NCBI RefSeq assembly: GCF_000717645.1
Contig: NZ_JNZZ01000016.1
Span: 248,001-312,000, forward strand
Length of the DNA: 64,000 bases
Source of the DNA: Streptomyces californicus
Lineage (GTDB): Bacteria > Actinomycetota > Actinomycetes > Streptomycetales > Streptomycetaceae
Reading direction: 5' to 3'
Each line of letters starts with the position of its first letter. Position 1 is the first letter of the stretch. Positions 24,089 through 31,875 of this stretch are shown one piece after another. The notes below the pieces were generated by a model that was not told where the DNA came from, did not search any database, and worked only from the letters and a program-made list of their open reading frames with translations. The position numbers and the translations under genes are program-made.

Positions 24089-24674
24089 CGTCGCCTCCCC
24101 GCGCCTTGCGGGCGCCGGAGGACGTGGACTTGCGTGCGGTGCCGCTGCCGCTGCCGCGCTTGCGCGCGGGGGCGGCCGACTTGCCGCCGCTCGAACGGCC
24201 GCTGCCTGAGGACGACCGGCTCCTGGAGGCGGTCGCGGACTTCGCGGCGGAGGAGGCGGTCTTGCGCGGGGCGCGCTTGGGCTTCTCGTCCCCGTCGGCC
24301 TCCTCGTCCCGGTCCGACGACCTGGCGGCCTTCTTCGGCTCGTCGTCCTCCTCCGGCTCCTCGTCGTCGGCCGCGGGAGCGGACCCCAGCGCCTGGGTGC
24401 GCTGCTGCAGGGAGTCGGCCAGGCTGCCGGCCCGCTGGGTGAGGGCCTTGGTGGCGGCCGTCTTGGTGGCGTCCACCAGTTCCTTGCGCACCTGGTCGTT
24501 GAGCGACCCCAGGACCGGCGAGTCGGCCAGCATCCTGCCGATCTGCCGCGGGTCCAGGTCCATCTTCTTGCCGAGGAGGAACATCCCGAACCCCAGGGCG
24601 AGTTTGGCCTTCTTGGTCCGCCCCAGCAGGTATCCCCCCACCAGAGCCGCGCCTATCTTGGCGTTCTTCGTCAT
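24081..24674 (-). CDS. gvpY: GvpY-type protein with basic tail
   Basis: 197 residues. The N-terminus has a hydrophobic glycine-rich helix, KIGAALVGGYLLGRTKKAKLALGFGMFLLG, then a helical region (DPRQIGRMLADSPVLGSLNDQVRKEL). A short acidic block (DDEEPEEDDEP) leads to an 85-residue Lys/Arg/Ser/Gly tail that resembles histone-like low-complexity DNA or polyanion binders. Unknown role; it may pair with the acidic tail of GvpZ, whose gene overlaps it. Confidence 0.85.
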   Translation of the reverse strand: MTKNAKIGAALVGGYLLGRTKKAKLALGFGMFLLGKKMDLDPRQIGRMLADSPVLGSLNDQVRKELVDATKTAATKALTQRAGSLADSLQQRTQALGSAPAADDEEPEEDDEPKKAARSSDRDEEADGDEKPKRAPRKTASSAAKSATASRSRSSSGSGRSSGGKSAAPARKRGSGSGTARKSTSSGARKARGGDDA

Positions 24675-24724
24675 CTGCGATGCACCTCTATCTCCCCCCG
24701 GTCACGTGTGGTTGTGTCTGACGT

Positions 24725-24982
24725 TCACGGCCCCTGCCGTGTGCTGTTCCGGTACGCCTCGATCTCGTCGAGCCGGTCGAGGAGTTCGTCCTCCAACCGG
24801 TCGAACTCCTCGTCGTCGATGAGGCCGTTGTTCAGGTCCCGCTCCAACTGCGCGAGTCGGGCGCGTACCGGCTCGGGGTCGTAGTACTCCTGCTCGGCCG
24901 CCTGGACGACCTGGTCGAGAACCCAGACCGTCCCCCGTACGGGGGCCAGCGGCAGAGTGAGGATGTTGCTGATGAGGCCCAT
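24725..24982 (-). CDS. gvpG: Gas vesicle protein GvpG
   Basis: 85 residues: LISNILTLPLAPVRGTVWVLDQVVQAAEQEYYDPEPVRARLAQLERDLNNGLIDDEEFDRLEDELLDRL is a complete GvpG domain (helix, then coiled coil). A conserved assembly factor. ATG 24982 with a GGAGGTGA ribosome site upstream. Confidence 0.92.
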   Translation of the reverse strand: MGLISNILTLPLAPVRGTVWVLDQVVQAAEQEYYDPEPVRARLAQLERDLNNGLIDDEEFDRLEDELLDRLDEIEAYRNSTRQGP

Positions 24983-25032
24983 GGCGGACAGTTCACCTCC
25001 GCTCCCGGTAGCCGGACGGACGGGCCCGTAGG

Positions 25033-25743
25033 TCAGACGAAGCTGTACGGCGGCAGCGGCCCCGTCAACGTGAACGAGTAGGCGTCTCCGCGCTGGTCGG
25101 CCTCCCGCTGGACCGCGGCCACGAAGGCCTCGGTCTCCGCCCGGGGCACCAGGAAGGACAGGTTGAGGAACTGCTGCGGGGCCGGCTCGGCGTGCGAGCT
25201 GCGGGAGGCGGCGTCCGCCAGCCGCTGGGCGACGTCCTCGGCCTCCTGCTGTCCGCGCACGGTCACCTCGCGTGCCACCAGCTCGCCGAGGGCGACCCGG
25301 TCGTCGTGGCTGCCCTGGGCCCGGGTCCGCTCGTTGAGCTGCCGGATCTCGTCGGACTGGGTCATGATCTCCCGCAGGAGGTCGTCCTCGTCCCGGCCGG
25401 CCTTGAGGTTGTACTCCACCCGGCCGTCCAGCTCCGCCAGCCGCTCCTCGTACGCGTCGGCCTCGCGCTCCAGCGCGGCCATGACCTCGTCGTCACCGGG
25501 GCCCACCAGGCCGAACCGCATCGGCAGGGTCGCACCGCCGGCCATCAGCGCTTCCAGCACGTTCTGATGGGCCATCACATCGCGTCGCTTGGCGCGGAGT
25601 CCGGGGGGCGCGTCGCTCACCACGGCGGTCAGCCGGTCGGTGCTCACGGTACGCAGCTCCGAGGGCGGGTCGCCCACGCCGTGCAGGCCCTCCAGCGGGA
25701 GCGGGTGGCCGGCTCCGGTGATGGCGTAGATGTAAGTGGACAC
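25033..25743 (-). CDS. gvpF: Gas vesicle protein GvpF (GvpL/F family)
   Basis: 236 residues beginning VSTYIYAITGAGHP, with AVVSDAPPGLRAKRRDVMAHQNVLEALMAGGATLPMRFG and the closing LTGPLPPYSFV, the full GvpF pattern. GTG 25743 follows a GAGGAG ribosome site that lies over the gvpA stop (2 bp gap). GvpF of other organisms binds the GvpA shell protein. Confidence 0.92.
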   Translation of the reverse strand: MSTYIYAITGAGHPLPLEGLHGVGDPPSELRTVSTDRLTAVVSDAPPGLRAKRRDVMAHQNVLEALMAGGATLPMRFGLVGPGDDEVMAALEREADAYEERLAELDGRVEYNLKAGRDEDDLLREIMTQSDEIRQLNERTRAQGSHDDRVALGELVAREVTVRGQQEAEDVAQRLADAASRSSHAEPAPQQFLNLSFLVPRAETEAFVAAVQREADQRGDAYSFTLTGPLPPYSFV

Positions 25744-25745
25744 CG

Positions 25746-26189
25746 CTACTCCTCGCGACTCTGGGACTGACGGCTGGACGTGGTCTTGCGGGCCGTGCGC
25801 TTGCGCGGCTGCTCCTTCTCCTCGGACTCGTCGTTCTTGCTCTGCAACGAGTCGGTGAAGGCCTCCACCGCACCGGAGAGCGCGCCCTTGGACTTGCCCT
25901 TGGCGCCGCTCTCGGTCATGTCGCCGACCAGGTCGGTGAGCTGGCTCGGCGCCTTCCGGCCGGACTCCAGGTCGAGCCGGTTGCACGCCTCGGCGAACCT
26001 CAGATAGGTGTCGACACTCGCGACCACCACACGGACGTCGATTTTGAGAATTTCAATACCGACCAGGGAGACGCGGACGAATGCGTCGATGACGAGTCCG
26101 CGGTCGAGTATGAGTTCAAGGACGTCGTAGAGATTTCCCGAGCCGCTCCCACCACCGGACGTCGCATTGCTCTGCTGAACGAGGGACAT
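25746..26189 (-). CDS. gvpA: Gas vesicle structural protein GvpA, long form
   Basis: 147 residues, twice the size of the usual 70-residue GvpA. Residues about 20-85 ([57 protein letters not shown]) are the standard shell fold. The extra 60 residues are Lys/Ser/Glu-rich, ending [18 protein letters not shown], and should be flexible. Second gene of the operon. As the main shell protein it should be the most expressed; ribosome site GGAGT before ATG. Confidence 0.93.
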   Translation of the reverse strand: MSLVQQSNATSGGGSGSGNLYDVLELILDRGLVIDAFVRVSLVGIEILKIDVRVVVASVDTYLRFAEACNRLDLESGRKAPSQLTDLVGDMTESGAKGKSKGALSGAVEAFTDSLQSKNDESEEKEQPRKRTARKTTSSRQSQSREE

Positions 26190-26268
26190 GGGGAACTCCT
26201 TTCGGTGATCTTCGATCTATTTCGGGACCGCCGTCCGGCGGTCTCCGTCTCGTCTGACGACGGAAATG

Positions 26269-26568
26269 TCAGCGGCGGTCGATCTGGCCCCGGGCATACC
26301 GGCGCAGCCGCTCGTAGGACATGAGCGTTCCCTGGGGGTCGAGTTCGACCCGGTACGAGGCCATCACACTCATGGTGTCCGGCACCCGCTCCAGTTCGAC
26401 GACCTCCACGTCCGCCGACCAGCCGCTCTCGGTGGCCTTCACCGAGGAAACAGAACCCGGCTCGCACTGGAGCAATTCCGTGAGCTGCGCGGACGCCTGC
26501 CGCATGGCCGTGGGAACGCTGACGCGCTTTCCGTCGTGCTCTTCATCGTTCTTCTTCTCGGTGCTCAT
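26269..26568 (-). CDS. gvpO: Gas vesicle protein GvpO
   Basis: 99 residues; the GvpO domain is visible as SVSSVKATESGWSADVEVVELERVPDTMSVMASYRVELDPQGTLMSYERLRRYARGQIDRR (positions about 40-99). First gene of the operon, with GGGTGAAGG just before the ATG. Its role in actinobacteria is not defined; in haloarchaea GvpO is required for vesicle formation. Diverges from the GlsB-type gene across a 278-bp region with direct repeats. Confidence 0.9.
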   Translation of the reverse strand: MSTEKKNDEEHDGKRVSVPTAMRQASAQLTELLQCEPGSVSSVKATESGWSADVEVVELERVPDTMSVMASYRVELDPQGTLMSYERLRRYARGQIDRR

Positions 26569-26710
26569 CCTTCACCCGTCGCCGGGGATGACCGCTCACT
26601 GACCGGTCTCCGTCGTCCTTGGCTGACATCCGCCTGCCCCTGCGATCCGGACGTATGCGCGAACAGAGCCATGGATGACGGCGATTTCCGAATCCGGATC
26701 AAGATTTCCT

Positions 26711-26767
26711 CGCGGTGGCGGTTCGGGGAGTTCGGGATCCCCGCGCGGTGGGGGTTCGGAGGGTTCG
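26711..26767. repeat. Two 24-bp direct repeats, 33-bp period, in the gvpO control region
   Basis: 26711-26734 and 26744-26767 are 21/24 identical (core CGCGGTGGSGGTTCGGRGRGTTCG), spaced 33 bp, close to three helical turns. A degenerate third copy (CACGGTGCGGGTTC) starts near 26776. The left edge of the region holds the gvpO start and the right edge the start at 26847. Possible regulator binding sites. Confidence 0.55.
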
Positions 26768-26846
26768 CGAGCCGTGCACGGTGCGGGTTCTCGGCGCCAC
26801 GCGGGGTACGTGAGGCGGAACACGCCGTCCCCGAAGGAGTGCAGCC

Positions 26847-27134
26847 ATGGAAATCTCCGGACTCGTCAGCGCCCTGCTCATCGGGGCCGCGGTCGGCCTG
26901 CTGGGACGCCTCGTCCTGCCCGGACGCCAGCACATCGGCGTGCTGTGGACGCTCGTGGTCGGCATCGGCGCCGCGTTGCTGGGCTCCCTGCTGGCGTCCC
27001 TGCTGGGGGTGGGGTCGACGCGGGGCGTCGACTGGATCGAGTGGCTCTTCCAGATCGTCCTGGCCGGTCTCGGTGTGGCGGCCCTCGACCGCGCCCTGGC
27101 CGGAACCGAACGGAAGCCGCGCATCAGCGAGTGA
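26847..27134 (+). CDS. GlsB/YeaQ/YmgE (transglycosylase-associated) small membrane protein
   Basis: 95 residues with three helices: ISGLVSALLIGAAVGLLGRLVLPG, GVLWTLVVGIGAALLGSLLASLLG and WLFQIVLAGLGVAALDRALAG; glycine zippers are typical. Stress-induced in several bacteria, function undefined. Ribosome site GAAGGAG. A strong hairpin follows the stop. Confidence 0.85.
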   Translation: MEISGLVSALLIGAAVGLLGRLVLPGRQHIGVLWTLVVGIGAALLGSLLASLLGVGSTRGVDWIEWLFQIVLAGLGVAALDRALAGTERKPRISE

Positions 27135-27137
27135 CGC

Positions 27138-27165
27138 CCGGCGGCCGGGACGGCCCGGCCGCCGG
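27138..27165. terminator. 12-bp GC stem-loop between convergent genes
   Basis: CCGGCGGCCGGG (27138-27149) and its perfect complement (27154-27165) with an ACGG loop, 4 bp after the GlsB-type stop and 19 bp before the YihY-type stop; a likely bidirectional terminator. Confidence 0.75.
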
Positions 27166-27183
27166 TACGGGCGGCACCGCCGT

Positions 27184-28293
27184 TCAGTCGGCCCGCAGGT
27201 CGTCGGTGGGGCCCGTCTCACCCATGGCGCGGCGGTCCTCCTCGGTCCAGGAGCGGGTGTCGCGGGGCTCGACGTAGGGCTCCTCGTACGGAGGGTGGCC
27301 GCCCAGGATGGCGCGCTCGCGGGCCAGCTCCGCGTCGAACTCCAGCCCCAGCAGGATGGCCAGGTTGGTGATCCACAGCCAGACCAGGAAGATGATGACG
27401 CCGGCCAGCGCCCCGTACGTCTTGTTGTACGAGCCGAAGTTGGCGACGTAGAACGCGAACCCGGCGGAGGCCGCCATCCAGATCAGCAGCGCCAGCACGC
27501 TGCCCAGGGAGCCGAAGGCGAAGCCGCGGCCCTTGGCGTTCGGGGCCGCCCAGTACAGGATCGCCAGCATGACGGCCACGAAGACGACCAGAACGGGCCA
27601 CTTGGCGATCGACCAGACGAGCAGAGCGGTGTCGCCGACGCCCAGGAGCGAGCCGATCTCGCGGGCGATGCCGCCGCTCAGCACCACCATGAGGGCGCAG
27701 ACGGCGGCCAGCACCATGAGCACCAGGGTGAGCCCGACGCGTACCGGGAGCACCTTCCACAGCGGACGGCCCTCCGGCAGGTCGTAGACCGAGTTCGCCG
27801 TGCGCATGAAGGCCGCCACATAGCCGGAGGCCACCCACAGCGCTCCGAGCAGACCGACGACGGCCAGCACCGAGCCGGTGCCGCCGCTCCCCTCCAGTTG
27901 GGTGATCGCGCTCTTGATGACGTCCTTGGCGGCGCCGGGCGCCAGCTTCTCGACGTTCTTCAGCGCCTTCTGCGTGGTCGACTCGCCCGCGATCCCGAGG
28001 AGGGAGACCAGTACGAGGAGGGCCGGGAAGAGCGACAGGATCCCGTAGTACGTAAGTCCCGCCGCCCGGTCGGTCAGCTCGTCCTGCTGGGCCTCCTTCG
28101 CCGTCCGCTTGAGCACCGCCCACCAGGACGCCCGGCCCAGGTCGGTCGGCTTGTCCGGCGCGTCGCGCTCCACCCCGTCGTCGGGCCCGGCCGGCTCGCC
28201 CCGGCCGCCCTCCCCCACCTGTCCCGTTCCGTCGCGGCTCCCCGGGACCGTTCCGTACGGGGAGCCCTGCTCGGTGCGCTGTTCGTCTGCCAT
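27184..28293 (-). CDS. YihY/virulence factor BrkB family membrane protein
   Basis: 369 residues. A hydrophilic N-terminus of about 70 residues precedes DRAAGLTYYGILSLFPALLVLVSLLG, the family signature, then six helices and a conserved GSVLALLIWMAASAGFAFYVANFGSYNKTYGALAGVIIFLVWLWITNLAILLGLEFDAELAR region. The tail is acidic with Pro/Tyr (HPPYEEPYVEPRDTRSWTEEDRRAMGE). Function unresolved; often stress-regulated. Start ATG 28293; the region to the next gene (228 bp) is a divergent promoter. Confidence 0.9.
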   Translation of the reverse strand: MADEQRTEQGSPYGTVPGSRDGTGQVGEGGRGEPAGPDDGVERDAPDKPTDLGRASWWAVLKRTAKEAQQDELTDRAAGLTYYGILSLFPALLVLVSLLGIAGESTTQKALKNVEKLAPGAAKDVIKSAITQLEGSGGTGSVLAVVGLLGALWVASGYVAAFMRTANSVYDLPEGRPLWKVLPVRVGLTLVLMVLAAVCALMVVLSGGIAREIGSLLGVGDTALLVWSIAKWPVLVVFVAVMLAILYWAAPNAKGRGFAFGSLGSVLALLIWMAASAGFAFYVANFGSYNKTYGALAGVIIFLVWLWITNLAILLGLEFDAELARERAILGGHPPYEEPYVEPRDTRSWTEEDRRAMGETGPTDDLRAD

Positions 28294-28436
28294 GAACGGC
28301 GGCTACCCCGACCAGCGCCGTTATGCAGTCCCGGGACCTTTCCCCGGGGGGTACGGGCGCACTCCGCGCGCCCCGCCCCGGCCACGGCCGCCGATCGCTG
28401 TGCTCCTTTCGGGGCAAATGCGGGCGCGTGTCGGCT

Positions 28437-28455
28437 CGGTGACGTCTCGTCACCG
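28437..28455. promoter_or_regulatory. Inverted repeat in a divergent promoter region
   Basis: CGGTGACG-TCT-CGTCACCG, 8-bp arms, 67 bp upstream of the secreted-protein gene and 144 bp from the YihY-type start. Likely operator; the cognate protein is unknown. Confidence 0.45.
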
Positions 28456-28521
28456 GATGCGTGTGGCATTTCTGTAACCGCACCCCGATTAGTACGACAA
28501 TCTCACCAATCAGGAGCCGTC

Positions 28522-29115
28522 ATGTCGTCGTCCCCCCTCGCGCGCACCTCCGTCCGACGCCTCGGCGCCGCGGCGCTCACCGCCGTCGCGGTCACCGGCC
28601 TCTCCCTCGCCGGCGCCTCCACCGCTTCCGCCGCCCCCGGCGACAGCGGGGAGATCAACATCCACAAGCCGGGCACGCCGAACAGCGACCCCCGCGACGA
28701 GGTCAAGATCTGCCGGTTCAACCTGGCGGCCGTCAACTTCGAGACCGTGCCGCTGGTCAACATCACCGTCACCCCGCAGCCGGTCACCCCGACCCGCCCG
28801 ACGCTCACCGCGGCCGTCGCCCTGACGGCGGGCCTGGGCAACACGCAGGACTACTCGCTGCCGAACGGCCAGTACAAGGTGGTCTGGACGTTCCCGGGCG
28901 GCACGCCCAAGGAGAAGCTCTTCACCGTGGACTGCCGTCCCACCGGGGGCGTGCCCGCGGGCGGCGGCGGTGTCCCGACCGTCGAGAGCAGCACCGCCGG
29001 GGACAGCGGCATGTCGCTCGGCACCACCTCGGCGCTGGCCGCCGGCGGCGTAGGCGTCCTCGGTCTCTTCCTCGCCCGCCGCGCCGCCCGCCGCCGCACG
29101 CATGGCGCCGCGTAA
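28522..29115 (+). CDS. Secreted protein with C-terminal membrane anchor, paired with sortase
   Basis: 197 residues. A signal peptide (SVRRLGAAALTAVAVTGLSLAGASTASA, cleaved near AAPGDS) leads to a 100-residue beta-rich domain with two cysteines, then Gly/Pro linkers. The C-terminus has a helix (LAAGGVGVLGLFLA) and a basic RRAARRRTHGAA end, the general form of sortase substrates, yet I see no LPXTG or LAXTG motif. The next gene is a class F sortase overlapping by 14 bp. GGAG ribosome site. Role unknown; probably surface-exposed. Confidence 0.8.
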   Translation: MSSSPLARTSVRRLGAAALTAVAVTGLSLAGASTASAAPGDSGEINIHKPGTPNSDPRDEVKICRFNLAAVNFETVPLVNITVTPQPVTPTRPTLTAAVALTAGLGNTQDYSLPNGQYKVVWTFPGGTPKEKLFTVDCRPTGGVPAGGGGVPTVESSTAGDSGMSLGTTSALAAGGVGVLGLFLARRAARRRTHGAA

Positions 29116-29884
29116 CAGGGTCCACCGCCGTCGGCGCCGACGGCGGCGCGGACCGAGCCGCGCCGCCCGTCTCACCATGACGCTGAGCGTCACCTTCTCG
29201 ATCGTGGCCACCGTGGTCCAGGGGTGCGGGGCCTCCCCCGACCACGGAGCCGCGACCGCGTCGGCCCCCGGCGACGGCAAGGTGTCCCAGCAGGCGCCGC
29301 CGGGGCAGGGGGCGCACGCGTCCCCCTCCCCGGCGGCGCGCCCCGGATCCCCGGACGGGGGGACGGCGACGGGGAAGCCGGTGGCGAAGCCGACAAGGTC
29401 CGCCCCGCCGCCGGCTCCCCTCCCCCGGTCGCCGGCGACGAAGCTGTCGATCCCCGCCCTGTCGCTGGAGGCGCCGGTGACGGCGCTCCCCCTCGACCCG
29501 GCCGGCCACCCCGGCACCCCGCCCATCGACAAGCCGAAGCTGGTCGGCTGGCACGGCGACGGGCCCGCGCCGGGCGAGAAGGGGACCGCGCTGGCGATCG
29601 GCCACCGGGACACCCTGACCGGGCCGGCCGTGTTCCTCAACATCAGCATGCTCCGCCCGGGCAACACCGTCCGCGTCACCCGGGCGGACCGGCGCACCGC
29701 GGTGTTCACCGTCGACGCGGTCCGCACGTACCAGAAGAAGTCCTTCCCCGACAAGGAGGTGTACGGAGAGCGGGGGCGGCCGGAGCTGCGGCTGATCACC
29801 TGCGGCGGACGCTTCGACAAGAAGGTCGGCTACGCGGCCAACGTCGTCGTGTTCGCCCACCTCACCGGCGTCGCGAAGGCATGA
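29102..29884 (+). CDS. Class F sortase
   Basis: 260 residues. After an Arg-rich start (RRRRRRRRG) a single hydrophobic segment (TMTLSVTFSIVATVVQGCG) anchors the protein, followed by a Pro/Ala-rich linker and the sortase barrel (about 110-258). Catalytic His in AIGHRDT and Cys in LITCGG are present; the following Asn/Val strand VGYAANVVVFA ends the domain. Actinobacterial class F enzymes attach or process surface proteins. Overlaps the upstream secreted protein gene by 14 bp, making that protein the obvious substrate. Confidence 0.88.
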   Translation: MAPRNRVHRRRRRRRRGPSRAARLTMTLSVTFSIVATVVQGCGASPDHGAATASAPGDGKVSQQAPPGQGAHASPSPAARPGSPDGGTATGKPVAKPTRSAPPPAPLPRSPATKLSIPALSLEAPVTALPLDPAGHPGTPPIDKPKLVGWHGDGPAPGEKGTALAIGHRDTLTGPAVFLNISMLRPGNTVRVTRADRRTAVFTVDAVRTYQKKSFPDKEVYGERGRPELRLITCGGRFDKKVGYAANVVVFAHLTGVAKA

Positions 29885-29910
29885 GAAGGGCACCCGCGGG
29901 TGCCCTTCTC
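29883..29910. terminator. 13-bp stem-loop after the sortase gene
   Basis: GAGAAGGGCACCC and its exact complement flank a GC loop, starting inside the sortase stop codon. Separates the sortase pair from the second gvp operon. Confidence 0.75.
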
Positions 29911-30051
29911 GCATGCCGCGGCCGCACCGGACGGAAGGTGCCCCCGCTCCTCCCCACGGCGCTTCCCGCAGACCGCACCCGGCGGCAGGGCGCCGCGCAC
30001 CAGCGGCCCGCCCAAGATGCGGCGCGCCCGAATGTGACGAGACTGGGCGCT

Positions 30052-30372
30052 ATGGCAGACCAACGTTCGGCGCGGGCCACCGGCCCGGCGAGGGCACGGA
30101 AGAAGACCGCGTCCGCCCAGGGGCCCGAGCACGCCGCTCGCGCCGCCTGCAGGAGCCTGGAGGGGCTGATCGACCACCCCGCCGAAGGCGTCTCCGCGGT
30201 CCGGCGCTCGGACGACGACGGCTGGTGCGTGGTCGTGGACGTCCTCGAAGTGCCCCGGATCCCCGACACGACGAGCCTGCTCGCCTCCTACGAGGTGCGG
30301 CTGGACGGAGCCGGGGAGCTCCAGGAGTACCGCCGGGTCCGTCGCTACCGGCGCGGCGCCGCAGACGAGTGA
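30052..30372 (+). CDS. gvpO2: Gas vesicle protein GvpO (second operon)
   Basis: 106 residues; an Arg/Lys/Ala N-terminus, then ACRSLEGLIDHPAEGVSAVRRSDDDGWCVVVDVLEVPRIPDTTSLLASYEVRLDGAGELQEYRRVRRYRRG, matching the GvpO of the first operon. ATG 30052 taken; a GTG at 30034 in frame would add six residues. No clear ribosome site. Heads the second operon, transcribed to the right. Confidence 0.88.
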   Translation: MADQRSARATGPARARKKTASAQGPEHAARAACRSLEGLIDHPAEGVSAVRRSDDDGWCVVVDVLEVPRIPDTTSLLASYEVRLDGAGELQEYRRVRRYRRGAADE

Positions 30373-30406
30373 TCCGAGACCGTCCGACAGTTGGAAGGAC
30401 CACCTC

Positions 30407-30856
30407 ATGACGACCACGACCTACGCCGACGGGATAGTCCCCTGCCCGCCCCGCGCCGGCACCTTGTACGACGTGCTGGAGCTGATCCTGGACCGGGGCA
30501 TGGTGATCGACGTGTTCGTCCGGGTCTCCCTGGTCGGCATCGAGATCATCAAGATCGACGCCCGCATCGTCGTGGCCAGCGTGGACACCTACCTCCGGTT
30601 CGCCGAGGCGTGCAACCGCCTCGACCTGGAGCGGGACTCCGGCAGCACGACCGTCCCCGAACTGCTCAGCGGCGGCGTGGCCAAGTCGGTCGGCAAGCGC
30701 AAGGTGCGCAAGGCGGCCGAGTCGGTGGGCGACACCGTGCGCAGGGCGGTGGGCGGGGACGACGAGGCGGAGGAAGAGGAGGCGCGTCCGAGGAAGCGGC
30801 GCGCTCCGGCCCGCCCCAAGAGCGGCGCGAGCCGACGCCGCCGAGCGGAGGCGTGA
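30407..30856 (+). CDS. gvpA2: Gas vesicle structural protein GvpA, long form (second operon)
   Basis: 149 residues. The shell core ([57 protein letters not shown]) is nearly the same as in the first operon. The extension differs: Val/Lys/Glu-rich, then an acidic EAEEEEARP block and a basic Arg/Lys end. GGAAGG ribosome site upstream of ATG 30407. Confidence 0.93.
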   Translation: MTTTTYADGIVPCPPRAGTLYDVLELILDRGMVIDVFVRVSLVGIEIIKIDARIVVASVDTYLRFAEACNRLDLERDSGSTTVPELLSGGVAKSVGKRKVRKAAESVGDTVRRAVGGDDEAEEEEARPRKRRAPARPKSGASRRRRAEA

Positions 30857-30859
30857 GCG

Positions 30860-31618
30860 GTGGCCGGCGACGGACTGTACGTCTACGCGGTGGTACGCGG
30901 CGGGACCCCGCCGCCCGAGGGTGCGGGCGGTGTGGGCGACCCGCCCGGCGTCCCGCGGACCGTCACCGCGGGCGCGGTCGCCGCGATCGTCAGCGACGCC
31001 CCCGCGCGGCTGCGCGCCCGTCGTCGGGACCTGCTCGCCCATCAGGAGCTGCTGATGCGGCTGGCGGAAGGCGGCCCCGTACTGCCGATGCGTTTCGGGA
31101 CGGTCGCCCCGGACGAGGGTGCCCTGCTCGCCCGGCTGGCCGGGGCGCGGAAGAATTACCTCGCCGTCCTGGACCGGCTCGACGGACACGTCGAGGTGAA
31201 CGTCAAGGCCCTGCCCGCGGCGGACTCCCTCGCCGACGTGGTGGCCGAGGAGGCCGCCGTACGGCGGCTGCGTGACGAGGCGCGCCGGCGGCCCGGGTAC
31301 GAGACCAGTGTCCGGCTGGGCGAAGCGGTGGCATCCGCCCTGTCCCGGCGGGCGGCCGAAGCGGGACGGGAGGTGCTGCGCGAACTCGCTCCGCTGGCGC
31401 GCGCGGTCGCCCACGGCCCCGAGGTCCAGGGATGCGCGCTGAATACGTCGTTCCTGGTCCCGCACGACCGCGGCGAGCACTTCCGTACGACGGCCGAGCG
31501 GCTCGCCGAAGCGCGCCGGAGCCACGTCGAGATCCGCTTCGCCGGCCCTCTGCCCTGTTACAGCTTCGTCGGTGACGCCGACGCCCCGGGCCGGCCGGCC
31601 GCCGTGACCGGAGGATGA
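30860..31618 (+). CDS. gvpF2: Gas vesicle protein GvpF (second operon)
   Basis: 252 residues, GvpF/L family: DGLYVYAVVRGG start, VVSDAPARLRARRRDLLAHQELLMRLAEGGPVLPMRFG middle, FAGPLPCYSFVGD end. GTG 30860 start, 3 bp after the gvpA stop. The short tail after the domain is Pro/Ala/Gly-rich. Confidence 0.92.
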   Translation: MAGDGLYVYAVVRGGTPPPEGAGGVGDPPGVPRTVTAGAVAAIVSDAPARLRARRRDLLAHQELLMRLAEGGPVLPMRFGTVAPDEGALLARLAGARKNYLAVLDRLDGHVEVNVKALPAADSLADVVAEEAAVRRLRDEARRRPGYETSVRLGEAVASALSRRAAEAGREVLRELAPLARAVAHGPEVQGCALNTSFLVPHDRGEHFRTTAERLAEARRSHVEIRFAGPLPCYSFVGDADAPGRPAAVTGG

Positions 31619-31875
31619 CGATGGGGCTGATCTCCGGACTCCTGCTGCTGCCGCTCGCTCCGGCGCGCGGGGTCGTCTGGGTCGCGGAGAAGCTCCAGGA
31701 GACCGCCGAGCGCGAGCTGTACGACCCCGGTGTGCTCCGAGCGCAACTCGCCGGGCTCAACCGCGACCTCGACGAAGGGCTTCTCGACCTCGAAGCGTTC
31801 GAGGCCGAGGAGGAGAAGCTGCTCGACCGGCTTCACGCTGCTCAGATGCGCTGCGACGTCGACTACAGAAGGTGA
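31615..31875 (+). CDS. gvpG2: Gas vesicle protein GvpG (second operon)
   Basis: 86 residues: GLISGLLLLPLAPARGVVWVAEKLQETAERELYDPGVLRAQLAGLNRDLDEGLLDLEAFEAEEEKLLDRL is a full GvpG domain. ATG 31615 overlaps the gvpF stop (ATGA); ATG 31621 would align better with the other GvpG. Confidence 0.9.
   Translation: MTMGLISGLLLLPLAPARGVVWVAEKLQETAERELYDPGVLRAQLAGLNRDLDEGLLDLEAFEAEEEKLLDRLHAAQMRCDVDYRR

Noticed and set aside
26569..26846. SigB-type promoter (GTTT-N14-16-GGGTA) for gvpO
   Set aside because: No convincing pair of elements at a suitable distance was found upstream of either gvpO.
28522..29115. LPXTG or LAXTG sorting signal
   Set aside because: The C-terminal 60 residues contain no such pentapeptide despite the sortase next door.
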